From positions 186,001-250,000 of the forward strand of contig NZ_JBPCZH010000002.1 in the NCBI RefSeq assembly GCF_051251085.1: a stretch of DNA of 64,000 bases. Reading direction: 5' to 3'. Numbering within the stretch: position 1 is the first letter of the stretch; every line of letters starts with the position of its first letter. The notes beneath the pieces were generated by a model. That model worked only from the letters and a program-made list of their open reading frames with translations. It made no database searches and had not been told where the DNA came from. This DNA comes from Cernens ardua (lineage in GTDB: Bacteria; Pseudomonadota; Gammaproteobacteria; Pseudomonadales; Halomonadaceae). This document shows, piece after piece, positions 51,650 to 60,650 of the stretch. Position numbers and translations under genes: made by a program.

Positions 51650-54052
51650 ATGACAGCCTCCACGTTCAAACTGAATCCGAAACTGGCTACTTTTCTGACC
51701 CCATCGCCCTTCGCTGTACAGTTCATGATCAAGGGCATAGTGGCCATGGCAGCCGCCCTCTATATCACAATCCTGCTTGATTATGATCGCCCATACTGGT
51801 CTCTGATTTCAGCCATTTTCCTGCAAATTCGCCCCGAAAGTGGTCAGGTGATCGAGAAAGGTATTTGTCAGCTAATCGGTAATCTTGGCGGTGGTGTTTT
51901 GGGGTTGACCATTATCGCTTTTTTTGTACAAGCCCCTCCGCTGGCCTTCGCCATGATGGCTATCATTGTCTTCATATTATCGATGCTCTCATCCATGACA
52001 TCGAACATGAATGTGACGTATCTCTGCGCAATGGCTGCCATTGTAATGGTATTGGTGGTGGCAATTTCCGTTTCTTCAAATGTCACTAGCGACCATATCT
52101 TTGAAATTGCAATACAACGTGTCAGCGAGATCAGTATCGGTGCCATCTGTGCCACGCTTTCAAGCATGCTATTGTGGCCGCAACGAGTCCACCTGCAAAT
52201 GGCCGGGCATGCGCGCACTCTTTTTGAGCAGACGCTGGATAGTATGCAAATTTACCTTGATCCGCAGGACAAGGCGAAGGAACGCCATGAGTCCCTGCTG
52301 TCGGTGATCAATGCTCTGCTTTTGCTTGAGTCCGATGCCAATCCCGTAGTATTTGAGGGGCCAGCTGGCCCCGGACGGGCCAGAGCCGCACACCTGTTGT
52401 CGCAACGAACCCTTAGCCTGATTGCTGAAATGCAGGTGTTGGGGCATTTTATCCGAGACCATCCGGATTGGATGGACGAAATGCTGCTGGAGACGTTCGA
52501 AGCATTAAGACAAGTCGTGAGCAAGGTAAGACAAGAGTCTGATCCCGGCTTGCGTCGGCAGTATATGGACGATTTTAGGAAATGGCTCAAAACCCAGGGC
52601 GCAGGTGAGCAACACACAGCTCTCCAACATAGAGCCATTCAAGCTGTTTCCGATGTGGCCCAACTGATTATCGTAATGGATGAAGCGGTGCAAGCTGTTG
52701 TATCGCCGCGTAACCGCAAGCTCAAGGCTGCGCGTCTTTCACGTTATCACGATGTCCTCTCGTGCATGATCATTGGCTTGCGTTCAACCATCATGTTTGG
52801 ATTGGGGGTTTTGCTATGGATAGGAACGGGCTGGTCAGTTGCCTTTCTTTTGATGATACTGCCCGTGGTATTCAGCATCATGTTTGCGAATATGCCTACC
52901 ATCATGATGCTCAAGAATTTGCTCAAAGGCATGACGTTGAGCATACCCGTTTATCTCTTGATCAATGGTTTGATCTTGAGTGCGGCGCCCAGTTTCTATG
53001 AAATCTTTATACTGGTTTTCTGTGCCCCTATGGTGGTTATATTGTTCGGGTTCACCTACCGACCCACCCTGGCGATCAGTCTTGGTTTTTGCCTGACCGC
53101 AATTATCATGACGATGCCCGGGAACCACATGAATTTCAATATTGCGAGTGCGCTCGAACGCGGGATAGCAATGTTGTTGGGTGTCTCCATCCTTTATCCG
53201 CTTTTTCTGTTAATCAAGAATCCCAGTTCTCTGATCATGCGTCGGCGGTTGATCAGCTCAACATCGAGTGATCTTGCTGTATTGAGCCTGAGAAGCGGGG
53301 ACAATGCGCTTTCATGGTTCAATGGCCGAATGGTGACTCGAATCCAGCACATGGCGACATTTGAAGATAATGCCCCCGGGCAGCGTAATCTTATCGAACA
53401 GGGTTTGTTGGGACTTAACCTCGGGCACGTCATTATCAAGCAGGCGCATCAGCTGATGACGATCAGTCGCAATCCGCAGTTACCGGGTATGATGCGGCGC
53501 TGGCAGGAAGCCTTGGCCGTCGCTTACCGTTCAAGTGCATGGGGATTAAATGATGATCGTGAGTTTCTTGAGCTTAGCAGCGATATTTATCACTTGATGC
53601 GTCATGACAGGCACATGGATGAAACGCGTCTCAAGCGATTTGAAGGGTTATGTTATCGCATCGCAATCTCGCTCAGACGTAATGCCGGGGCGAGCGAATC
53701 TCAAATCGATCAGCTTCAGAAAGTGATGATTCACAAAGGCATTGATACGAATGATCCTGAAGTAGAAGCAGAAGCGACAGCCGCGACCACGGAGGAGGTT
53801 CACTCCAAATCGGATACCAAGGACGGTAGCCTGGGTAATGATCTAAACTCCGATCAAGCGAATTCGGCTGAGGAATCGCAAAATGAAAAGGCTTCTGAAG
53901 GGGAGTCCAGCCGCATGGATTCTCACAAGAACAATGTTGACGAAAATAAACAGCCGTCCAACAAAGAGGATAGCTCAAAGGATAACTCGGATGATGCGCC
54001 TTCCAGTGAGGGAGACGCATCTGATGATGAGCCACCCAATCGTCCACACTAG
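51650..54052 (+). CDS. aaeB: AaeB-type FUSC family efflux transporter
   Basis: This inner-membrane protein has 800 residues (E. coli AaeB 655). Two FUSC-type membrane blocks flank a cytoplasmic part: the first contains VQFMIKGIVAMAAALYITILLDYDRPYWSLISAIFLQIRPESG in residues 24-70, the second starts at SCMIIGLRSTIMFGLGVLLWIGTGWS (about 52762). The cytoplasmic region after 53240 is helical. The last 110 residues are a disordered acidic tail rich in Glu, Ser, Asp and Asn, absent from E. coli AaeB. ATG 51650 has GGGAG 9 nt upstream. With AaeA it should export weak aromatic acids; the tail is unexplained. A terminator-like hairpin follows. Confidence 0.9.
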   Translation: MTASTFKLNPKLATFLTPSPFAVQFMIKGIVAMAAALYITILLDYDRPYWSLISAIFLQIRPESGQVIEKGICQLIGNLGGGVLGLTIIAFFVQAPPLAFAMMAIIVFILSMLSSMTSNMNVTYLCAMAAIVMVLVVAISVSSNVTSDHIFEIAIQRVSEISIGAICATLSSMLLWPQRVHLQMAGHARTLFEQTLDSMQIYLDPQDKAKERHESLLSVINALLLLESDANPVVFEGPAGPGRARAAHLLSQRTLSLIAEMQVLGHFIRDHPDWMDEMLLETFEALRQVVSKVRQESDPGLRRQYMDDFRKWLKTQGAGEQHTALQHRAIQAVSDVAQLIIVMDEAVQAVVSPRNRKLKAARLSRYHDVLSCMIIGLRSTIMFGLGVLLWIGTGWSVAFLLMILPVVFSIMFANMPTIMMLKNLLKGMTLSIPVYLLINGLILSAAPSFYEIFILVFCAPMVVILFGFTYRPTLAISLGFCLTAIIMTMPGNHMNFNIASALERGIAMLLGVSILYPLFLLIKNPSSLIMRRRLISSTSSDLAVLSLRSGDNALSWFNGRMVTRIQHMATFEDNAPGQRNLIEQGLLGLNLGHVIIKQAHQLMTISRNPQLPGMMRRWQEALAVAYRSSAWGLNDDREFLELSSDIYHLMRHDRHMDETRLKRFEGLCYRIAISLRRNAGASESQIDQLQKVMIHKGIDTNDPEVEAEATAATTEEVHSKSDTKDGSLGNDLNSDQANSAEESQNEKASEGESSRMDSHKNNVDENKQPSNKEDSSKDNSDDAPSSEGDASDDEPPNRPH

Positions 54053-54155
54053 GCTGTGCCTTGCTGACGGACCCTTGGCTTCCCTGTCACCTGTAAACCA
54101 TTATTATGTGGAAGCGGCTTACCCTCATCCATCAAACATTTCATGAATGTAATAA

Positions 54156-54199
54156 ATCAATGGCGAATTCCCGAAAGGGGTTCGCCATTGATCATGTTT
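54156..54199 (+). terminator. Probable terminator of aaeB
   Basis: ATCAATGGCGAA (54156-54167) pairs with TTCGCCATTGAT (54181-54192). The loop holds a mini-stem CCC-GAAA-GGG with a GAAA tetraloop. TTTT follows at 54196-54199 after three other bases, so the U-tract is short. It could also end the minus-strand small gene at 54273. Confidence 0.6.
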
Positions 54200-54272
54200 T
54201 ATCAAAATGTAGTAATGCTTTGATGCTTATATCATTGGCGCGAACACAATGCCGCTGACCCATTAGCCAAGG

Positions 54273-54431
54273 CTAGCGTCTAATACCGCCAACTGAGCCT
54301 CTCAAGCGTAGGCGCTCAGTTGAGAGACTTCGGTGACGGCTTGCCAGGGCGCGAATTAGAGGATTGCCCTCGCGTGTGAATTCGAGCCGCTGTACATCTT
54401 CACTACTTAGCCATTTACGTTGCTGTGACAT
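54273..54431 (-). CDS. Small basic protein of unknown function (52 residues)
   Basis: A 52-codon gene on the minus strand starts at ATG 54431 and stops at 54273. GAGGAGG (complement of 54439-54445) is an almost perfect SD exactly 7 nt upstream. The product begins MSQQRKWLSSEDVQRLEFTR, with an amphipathic helix and many Arg residues, and ends LRLRGSVGGIRR. I do not recognise a family; the KWLSSEDVQRLE segment resembles the start of a helix-turn-helix but is too short to call one. The gene is separated by terminator-like and promoter-sized gaps from aaeB and from the secreted protein gene, so it is likely monocistronic. The coding DNA contains competing hairpins (54291-54326). SD quality gives good confidence that it is translated. 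Confidence 0.62.
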   Translation of the reverse strand: MSQQRKWLSSEDVQRLEFTREGNPLIRALASRHRSLSTERLRLRGSVGGIRR

Positions 54432-54716
54432 ATCGATTCCTCCTCAGATTGAACGATACCGAACGTCTCTTTCCGCGGCTTTTCCCTGCTGTCTTTTTCA
54501 CATATTTTGGCGGTGTGAGCCTACTATTTGGCCAATTCGATTTTTTGTCTGCCAAGTGTAATGTTAGCGTATAAATATTGCGTTATCTTGACGCTTACCA
54601 GACAATTTTCTTTCATCGTGTAGCGTTAGATGTTTTTTTGAAATGTTTTGCTCAATAACTAGGTCAGAGACACAGATACTCCTATACTGGTTATTTTGGG
54701 GCTGGAGTTGTTACTG

Positions 54717-55445
54717 ATGAATGCATACAAGCTGTTAAGCCATATTGCTATTGGTGCCGCTCTGATCATGGATGGGTGCTGTACGACGTATGCTGCCAAT
54801 GAGACAGTAAATGTACATTCACTCTCCTCGTTGGCAAATCGTGTTGATGCCGTTCAGCCAGCCGCTTCAACGGATCATGAGACAACTTCATCAGATGTGG
54901 ACCATACGCAAGGGCAAGAGGGGAATACGTCTTCGTCTGTTGCTCGCTCGGTAGTTATGCCTACAGTAGTAGTGCCGAATGCAGCGGTGGCTAGAGCACT
55001 TATGGCATCACCCTCAGCACCAGTATCTGCGGAGCAAAGTCATGGCGTTGCATCTTCGTCTTCTGAAGGAGAGAAAGCGGATGCCTCCAGTTCGCAGGAA
55101 GCCCAGAGCCATTCATCCCCGCAGGAAAATACGCCATCTCACCCGGACCTGACGCCTACAGGGTATATTGAAGCGCTGATTGCACCTTTGAGTGTTGCGA
55201 GAGACCTTGGCAAAAATTGCCAGCAAGTACTCTCGTCCAATACGGGAAATCAGGATATTTGCGATCAGTTTGATCGCGCTGTGGATAACCTGGCTCAGGA
55301 CCAGGCCAAAATTGAAAAAACAACACCACGGCCCAAGGACACAAAGAGCGTGGCGCCCGAGCTAATGAGTCATTTCAATCAGCTCTCGCAGCAACTGAAT
55401 CAGGAGGTTCAATATCTGCGGGCTTATCGCGCTACCCAGAAGTAA
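54717..55445 (+). CDS. Secreted Ser-rich hypothetical protein
   Basis: A 242-residue protein with an N-terminal signal peptide: short basic start, hydrophobic LLSHIAIGAALIM, and a probable signal peptidase I site after TTYA. The GCC within it is not a proper lipobox. Residues 30-145 are a Ser/Glu/Gln/His-rich disordered region. Residues 145-242 are predicted helical, with Cys in NCQQVL and DICDQFD that may form a disulfide, and a heptad-like MSHFNQLSQQLNQEVQYLRAY end. ATG 54717 has GGAG 9 nt upstream; the frame extends to a TTG at 54696. I do not recognise a family. It converges on the fimbrial operon, but I see no proof that it is part of it. Confidence 0.62.
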   Translation: MNAYKLLSHIAIGAALIMDGCCTTYAANETVNVHSLSSLANRVDAVQPAASTDHETTSSDVDHTQGQEGNTSSSVARSVVMPTVVVPNAAVARALMASPSAPVSAEQSHGVASSSSEGEKADASSSQEAQSHSSPQENTPSHPDLTPTGYIEALIAPLSVARDLGKNCQQVLSSNTGNQDICDQFDRAVDNLAQDQAKIEKTTPRPKDTKSVAPELMSHFNQLSQQLNQEVQYLRAYRATQK

Positions 55446-55478
55446 TCGGTAACTTTCGTTGCGATGGCTGGCCATTGC

Positions 55479-56567
55479 CTATCGATACGTGACATCGATG
55501 GTTGCCGTCGCGTTAAAAGGGCCCGCCTTAGGGGAGTTACTCAGCCATTTCAGCCCAGCCGTAAAGGTGTTTTTTACCTGAGTACCATTAACTATTCCAA
55601 GAGCAACGGGGTTGTTCATCTTGACCGCGCTGTTATTGTTGGCCGGGAAAATCTGTATACCAAAGCCACTGTTACTTTCCGGTAGAATAGTGTCTTCATC
55701 CTGCACGGGGTTATTGGTCGAAAAAGTGGCCTGGAGCGTTTCTCCCCGGCAGGCTTGGCCGCTCTCTGGTGAATCAAGGCTGGCAACAACACTGAAGGGA
55801 CGCTCTTTGGCGATTGTCCCTGCCTGTGTGTTTCTATCAGCGGTAATCATCCCGAAATCTACCGTATTACCATCATTTCCCTCAATCGAGATTTGTGGGT
55901 TACAGGAGACAAACCTGACATTATTCAACCCACTGATATACGCGGTGTAATTTGAATCACTTGTAGTATGTAGTCCCGAGTTTCCGTCCACACGAAAGAG
56001 GCTGTAAGTGCCGGTATTGTTAACTTGGCTGGTGGCCGAAGGGGCGTTGCCGGTGGCTTCTATAAAAATGCTGTAGGTAATGGTCAGGGTCTGTGGCTGT
56101 GCGCAGCGAGGCGCAAAAATATTCCACCATTGCCCTGGTGCACTCCCTGGACCACGACAGGCATTAACCGAGGCGGGTGGAAGAGTGGCATAACCCAAGT
56201 CTGTGCGTGTCATGTTTTTAGGGATGATATCAATGCTCTGATAATTGACACCTACGGCAATGGAGTTATTAATGGTCCCGAGTTGATCGCCTGGGTTCCA
56301 GTAAAGATACGCGTCCTCACCGAAGGGAGAGTTATTGGTATCGTAACAGGTGACATTAACGCTATATGTGGGTGAACGCCAAAGAATCGTTCCCTGTTTT
56401 GCGTTGGCCGGTACGGTGATCTGATGATCCAGTATAGTGATATGGCGTGTGACTCCACCGTAATCACCTGCATAGCAGGACAACCCCCAACTGCTGGCAG
56501 GAAACAGGCATGGGAGCAGGCAAGTCAACAGTGTAGTCAGAAGGGGAAGTAGGTAACGGCTATTCAT
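55479..56567 (-). CDS. Fimbrial tip adhesin (chaperone-usher type)
   Basis: This is the last gene of the fimbrial operon. The protein has 362 residues: signal peptide MNSRYLLPLLTTLLTCLLPCLFPASSWG, an N-terminal adhesin-type lectin domain (residues about 30-210, with four Cys, starting SCYAGDYGG), and a C-terminal pilin domain (about 215-362). The pilin domain has the usual pattern, with CNPQISIEG, VDFGMI, CRGETLQATFS and the terminal TATIDVTYR. ATG 56567 overlaps the usher stop by 8 nt, so translation is coupled; the upstream frame to 56633 lies inside the usher gene. The receptor is unknown. The gene lies at the end of the operon like fimH and papG. Confidence 0.85.
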   Translation of the reverse strand: MNSRYLLPLLTTLLTCLLPCLFPASSWGLSCYAGDYGGVTRHITILDHQITVPANAKQGTILWRSPTYSVNVTCYDTNNSPFGEDAYLYWNPGDQLGTINNSIAVGVNYQSIDIIPKNMTRTDLGYATLPPASVNACRGPGSAPGQWWNIFAPRCAQPQTLTITYSIFIEATGNAPSATSQVNNTGTYSLFRVDGNSGLHTTSDSNYTAYISGLNNVRFVSCNPQISIEGNDGNTVDFGMITADRNTQAGTIAKERPFSVVASLDSPESGQACRGETLQATFSTNNPVQDEDTILPESNSGFGIQIFPANNNSAVKMNNPVALGIVNGTQVKNTFTAGLKWLSNSPKAGPFNATATIDVTYR

Positions 56568-59142
56568 GGTTGTCGTCCAACGTTGGAGTACACTCAAGCG
56601 TAAGCGTGTCATAGCCCAATGAAGCCTTGTCAACAGGCGGTAGTCCCTTCACAGGTATCACACAAGATTGATCTGGGGCTTCTCCCCAACTCACTTTCAA
56701 TGTTTGACCATTTTCGACACCCGTGACATAGGCTTGGCCATTTGGCCCAACGACACCCTGTGCCTGGTGGTCAGTACTGATGATATTTCCGCCCAGAGGT
56801 AGCGGGGAGCCATCCTGCAATTGTGATTGGATGAGTACATTTTGCCCGGACTGTGTCGCAAAATTCGCGCGTACGATAGCACCTCGTGTGGGTACGACCT
56901 GATCGGAGGTATCAGAAATATTCAAGCCCGGGGGAATATCCTGCAGGTTGAGTGCAATCTGATTTCTTCGGTAGGCACTCGCGCCACCAATAATGGCATA
57001 TCCTGCATGATTCAGATGTACGCCCTGTTGATTGACAACACCCACGCCGTCCGCATTTTTTGCATGTACCAACACGGTGGTTGATTGCAATTGGCGTCCG
57101 AATGTAATGCCGCCGCCATGGATAATTGCGCCCCCCGAGAATCCCAGGGACGTTTGTGAATAATGTGCGCCTCTTGAGTATCCGGCATTAATATCACCAT
57201 CTGCTCCCATATAGTCGCCACTTAAAGAGCCATTGGTTTCATTCGAACCGCTGTGACCGACTTGTGCGCTATAGTTCAAGCGATTGTCTGATAAGGCAGA
57301 GCCGCTGATGCCTGTTTGTACGGAGTTGTCACCCGGCGATTCATGCGTGGCACTTGCTGTCACGTAAGTCGGTGATGAAGAAGAGCCCAGCGGCATCGAT
57401 ATATTGAAGCCGAGTTCGCGCTGACTTCCACTGAAGCGGTTCAGCGTATATTGGACAAACACACCATAGCTGGCTCCTAGCGCATGACCGTTGTAACCGA
57501 GTTGCCAACTTCGTTGGGGGCGGCCATCGTGCCAATAATTCTGATTGCTCAGGTTAATGAACACCTGGTCACCGTTCCAGAGAGTTTGGGTCAGTGATAA
57601 ATTCAACTGTGAACGCTTATTGTAGTAATCAGTAGAGTAGGTAGAGCGCCTTCTTGTCTTCGTCCAGTCAGGTACACCAATGTAGTCGTTTGGATCCGTA
57701 TCGGTATAGTCATAGCGATAGTAGCCATTGTGCCATTGTGCACGTTGCGAAACGGCGTCAGATAAATCGTAATATCCGGGGGTCGAATAACGATACCCGA
57801 TGATGTTGAACTGAGTGCCCCAGCTATTCAATGATTTTGAATAGAGAAATCGAAGGCTGCCTCCCGTACTGCTTTTACCGGTTGCAATATGGGTGTTGGC
57901 CACCGTGTAGTCCACGGATACGGCTCCCCACCGTCCAAGCCCTGAGCCTATGCCTATATTTGCGGCTTTATACCCCTTGGCGACGAGTATGCCACCAAAA
58001 GGGGTCAGATTACTGCTCATGCCACGCCCAGCGGTTAACTGAATAAAGGCAGGATGATAGTTGTCCTGAAAGCCGCCATTACGATAATGTCCTGCAGAAA
58101 ACTGATATCGCCATAGCCCCTCGCGCAGCATATTGGGTACGGCTGAATATGATTGATCAAACTGATGGACCGAGCCATTGGATTCAATGACCCTCACATG
58201 CAGCGTGCCACTCAAACTGCTGGGGGTTATATCGTGGAGTGCAAAGGGCCCTGGAGAAACATTGGTGCTGTAGAGGGTATAACCATTTTGGATGATTTCG
58301 ACTCGTGCATTGGTGGCCGCTGTTCCTCTAACAACAGGTGCATACATTTGCAGGCTGGCAGGTAATTGATCCTGGTCGCTGGAAAGTTGAATACCACGAA
58401 ATCTCACACTGTCGAAGGTATCGTTTCCAGTGTAAGTATCGCCAATTTGAAGATCCGATCGCCAGTGGGGCAAGTCACGCTCAATCAGGTTTGACTGTGT
58501 CTGCCAGTGGGTTTTGCTGCCTGTATAGCTCGTTAGAATGCCACGATTACGATAACGCCATGCTCCGATATTGAAGCCACTGGTGAGCCCCATATAAAAA
58601 TAGTTTTGACTGTGTTGCCCACTGTACTCGTTATGGGTTGCCGTCACGTCATAACTGAGCAGTCCTGCGGTGATACCTTCATCCCATAACCGATGAGGGA
58701 CATTTCCACTGGGGATCTGGGTGAGATGAATTTGTGCAACGTCAATATCCAATTGCTGGCTACCCGAATCGTATGAGACCTGAGTATCAGCGAGCTCCTT
58801 CTCTAATGGATAGCACTGTGCGGTAAGGGCCGAGTTTTTGGGGAGACGAATGCCGTAACTCGTCAAGGTAGCGGCGGTCAGGCAGGGGACAACCCCTTTG
58901 TGGCTGTTGCGAACAAAAAGGACCGGACGCTGATCAACCTGATTGCCATTCAGGAAAACATTGAAATCATAAGTTCCGGGTAAAAGATTATCACCATCTT
59001 CCACCGAGGCGAGTGTTGCAGCGCTCGAGCCTGTCTGAAGAAATGCCGTGTTGAAGTGCTCATCAGCCAACACACCATCAGGCATGATGGCGATGCTGAT
59101 CAATACAATTCCCAAATGACGTTTTTGAGCGCTGAGGGCCAT
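56560..59142 (-). CDS. Fimbrial outer-membrane usher (FimD/PapC type)
   Basis: The usher is an outer-membrane beta-barrel that receives chaperone-subunit complexes and secretes the growing fibre. The protein has 860 residues with a signal peptide (cleavage after GVLA). The N-terminal domain holds FNTAFLQTG and GTYDFNVFLNGNQVDQ. Barrel signatures include NYFYMGLTSGFNIGAWRYRNRG, PVVRGTAATNARVEIIQNGYTLYSTNVSPGPFALHDI and RYDYTDTD, and two C-terminal plug domains end with SCVIPVKG. GGAAG lies 7-8 nt before ATG 59142. Its stop overlaps the adhesin start. Chaperone and usher are 45 bp apart. Confidence 0.95.
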   Translation of the reverse strand: MALSAQKRHLGIVLISIAIMPDGVLADEHFNTAFLQTGSSAATLASVEDGDNLLPGTYDFNVFLNGNQVDQRPVLFVRNSHKGVVPCLTAATLTSYGIRLPKNSALTAQCYPLEKELADTQVSYDSGSQQLDIDVAQIHLTQIPSGNVPHRLWDEGITAGLLSYDVTATHNEYSGQHSQNYFYMGLTSGFNIGAWRYRNRGILTSYTGSKTHWQTQSNLIERDLPHWRSDLQIGDTYTGNDTFDSVRFRGIQLSSDQDQLPASLQMYAPVVRGTAATNARVEIIQNGYTLYSTNVSPGPFALHDITPSSLSGTLHVRVIESNGSVHQFDQSYSAVPNMLREGLWRYQFSAGHYRNGGFQDNYHPAFIQLTAGRGMSSNLTPFGGILVAKGYKAANIGIGSGLGRWGAVSVDYTVANTHIATGKSSTGGSLRFLYSKSLNSWGTQFNIIGYRYSTPGYYDLSDAVSQRAQWHNGYYRYDYTDTDPNDYIGVPDWTKTRRRSTYSTDYYNKRSQLNLSLTQTLWNGDQVFINLSNQNYWHDGRPQRSWQLGYNGHALGASYGVFVQYTLNRFSGSQRELGFNISMPLGSSSSPTYVTASATHESPGDNSVQTGISGSALSDNRLNYSAQVGHSGSNETNGSLSGDYMGADGDINAGYSRGAHYSQTSLGFSGGAIIHGGGITFGRQLQSTTVLVHAKNADGVGVVNQQGVHLNHAGYAIIGGASAYRRNQIALNLQDIPPGLNISDTSDQVVPTRGAIVRANFATQSGQNVLIQSQLQDGSPLPLGGNIISTDHQAQGVVGPNGQAYVTGVENGQTLKVSWGEAPDQSCVIPVKGLPPVDKASLGYDTLTLECTPTLDDNHE

Positions 59143-59187
59143 TTGGCGTCTTCCGTTACTGTCCTGATGCGACGGCTGAATACGTGA

Positions 59188-59913
59188 TTACTGCGTAGAT
59201 GCCTCTACCTGTGCGTTGACATGGTCATAGCCGCCATAGTCATTGATATATTCAAATCCAAACGCATGATTTGTCGCCAGCGCTTTTGCCAATGCACCAT
59301 GAAGAACTTCGGCGGTTTGCCCTGGATTGATCATGTCAGTATCGAAATTGGCCGTATGTTGTCCATCTTTGGCTGTTAAAGAAGCAAAAGTGATATGTAG
59401 GGGCGATGGGTTGCTGACATAAAGAGCATTGCCCTTCAATGTCCATTTGAGAGATTTTGAGGCATTATCCAGACTGGAATCGATCCCTGCTGGACGATAA
59501 AACAGCTTGATTCGTGTCCTGATCGCAATCTGGAGAACATTGGCCTGCTTCGCTTCAGGCGGAATTTCCTGAACGTTTACCCAAAACAGAGATTCCTTGT
59601 CACCTGGAAGCCCATGCCCCGAATAAATAAAGCGTAATGATGCATGGCGGCCTGGGGCCAGTTTCAGAAGAGGCGGAGTGACTATCATTGGAAGCCCTTT
59701 GGGGATTTGGGTTTGATCCCCCGTGTCCAACCAGCTCTGTACCATGTAAGGCTGCTTTGCGTTATTGACCAAATCCAATGTGGCGGCATTCGAATCGCCG
59801 GAATAAACGACTCGTGTTGAAAGTACCTGAATGGCCGCGTTTGCCGGTGTATAGGCAGTTATACATGACAGTAATAACGCTGAAGCTGTCAGGCTTTTTC
59901 GCAATGGTATCAT
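59188..59913 (-). CDS. Periplasmic fimbrial chaperone (PapD/FimC type)
   Basis: This immunoglobulin-fold chaperone donates a beta strand to pilin subunits. It has 241 residues with a signal peptide (cleavage after ANA). Domain 1 carries the subunit-binding motif LDLVNNAKQPYMVQSWLD, TPPLLKLAPGRHASLRFIYSG, ESLFWVNVQEIP (the conserved Pro-rich end) and IRTRIKLFYRP. Domain 2 has SLKWTLKGNALYVSNPSPLHIT and FGFEYINDYGG. GGGGGG lies 8 nt before ATG 59913. It follows the pilin gene after 55 bp that contain a strong hairpin, and precedes the usher by 45 bp. Confidence 0.94.
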   Translation of the reverse strand: MIPLRKSLTASALLLSCITAYTPANAAIQVLSTRVVYSGDSNAATLDLVNNAKQPYMVQSWLDTGDQTQIPKGLPMIVTPPLLKLAPGRHASLRFIYSGHGLPGDKESLFWVNVQEIPPEAKQANVLQIAIRTRIKLFYRPAGIDSSLDNASKSLKWTLKGNALYVSNPSPLHITFASLTAKDGQHTANFDTDMINPGQTAEVLHGALAKALATNHAFGFEYINDYGGYDHVNAQVEASTQ

Positions 59914-59940
59914 TTATATTTCCCCCCTTAAGCAAGAAGT

Positions 59941-59960
59941 GCCGGAGGCTTTCCTCCGGC
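59941..59960 (-). terminator. Hairpin between pilin and chaperone genes (attenuator or mRNA stabiliser)
   Basis: A perfect 8-bp GC-rich stem, GCCGGAGG/CCTCCGGC with a 4-nt loop (59941-59948 with 59953-59960), lies 8 bases after the pilin stop. It lacks a strong U-tract on the minus strand, so it would terminate only partly or protect the pilin mRNA. Either effect would make more pilin than chaperone and usher, as known in other fimbrial operons. Confidence 0.72.
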
Positions 59961-59968
59961 GATTTTAC

Positions 59969-60496
59969 TTAACGATACTGGATGGCAAAGGTTGCATCCG
60001 CATTGGCATCACCTGCGCCAACGGTATCAGCATAAGACTCATACTGAGCCTTGAGGTTAGCCGTAGCTGTCTTGTCAGAACCGGCAGAGATAACTGATAG
60101 CCCAGAGGTGGGGGACTCCTCACTAATAGGATAAACGTTACCGCTTTCGTCAGTGATTTTAATGCCAACACCGGTAGCACCACCGGTCACCGCTAGAAGA
60201 TCCGGATGTCCAGAAGGGTTGTTGCCATCAAAACGGACGGTGTAATTACCTGAATCACAGTTTTCAAATTTCAGCGTGAATGCTTTTGCAGGTGTTGTAT
60301 CACCTGACTGCTGAAATTGGCTGCTGGGCCATCTTCCCAGATCAACGGTTTGATTGTTGGTATCAGAAGTTACGTCACAGCTTGATTTAACGATTTCACC
60401 CTTGAAGTGAACCGTTCCCGTTGCTGCCATGGATGGGGCAGAGGCTGCAGCACCTGCCAAAGCCAAGGAGATGAGAGAGTATTTAATCAGTTTCAT
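59969..60496 (-). CDS. Major fimbrial subunit (FimA type)
   Basis: The pilin has 175 residues. The signal peptide is MKLIKYSLISLALAGAAASA with cleavage at SMA-AT. The mature domain has GTVHFKGEIVKSSCDV, GRWPSSQF, FENCDSGNYTVRFDG (the paired Cys) and ends ATFAIQYR, the penultimate Tyr typical of chaperone-recognised subunits. The N-terminal extension ATGTVHFKGEIV would act as the donor strand. GGGA lies 8-9 nt before ATG 60496. It is the first gene of the operon, followed by a hairpin. Confidence 0.95.
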   Translation of the reverse strand: MKLIKYSLISLALAGAAASAPSMAATGTVHFKGEIVKSSCDVTSDTNNQTVDLGRWPSSQFQQSGDTTPAKAFTLKFENCDSGNYTVRFDGNNPSGHPDLLAVTGGATGVGIKITDESGNVYPISEESPTSGLSVISAGSDKTATANLKAQYESYADTVGAGDANADATFAIQYR

Positions 60497-60513
60497 TATT
60501 CAATCCCAGTGCA

Positions 60514-60529
60514 TTATCCATAAGGATAA
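60514..60529 (-). repeat. Small dyad in pilin leader
   Basis: TTATCC-ATAA-GGATAA (60514-60529) lies 18 bases before the pilin start on the transcript, close to the ribosome-binding region. It may form a 6-bp hairpin in the leader. It has no assigned role. Confidence 0.45.
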
Positions 60530-60650
60530 AAAGCCTGTTTATATATAACCCGGGTTTCCCCGAATTGGTATTCATTGAGAATGATATTTATCACTCATTA
60601 CATTAAAGAATTAGTTTTAAATATGTCATGCCCGAATGAAGAAGGCGGTT

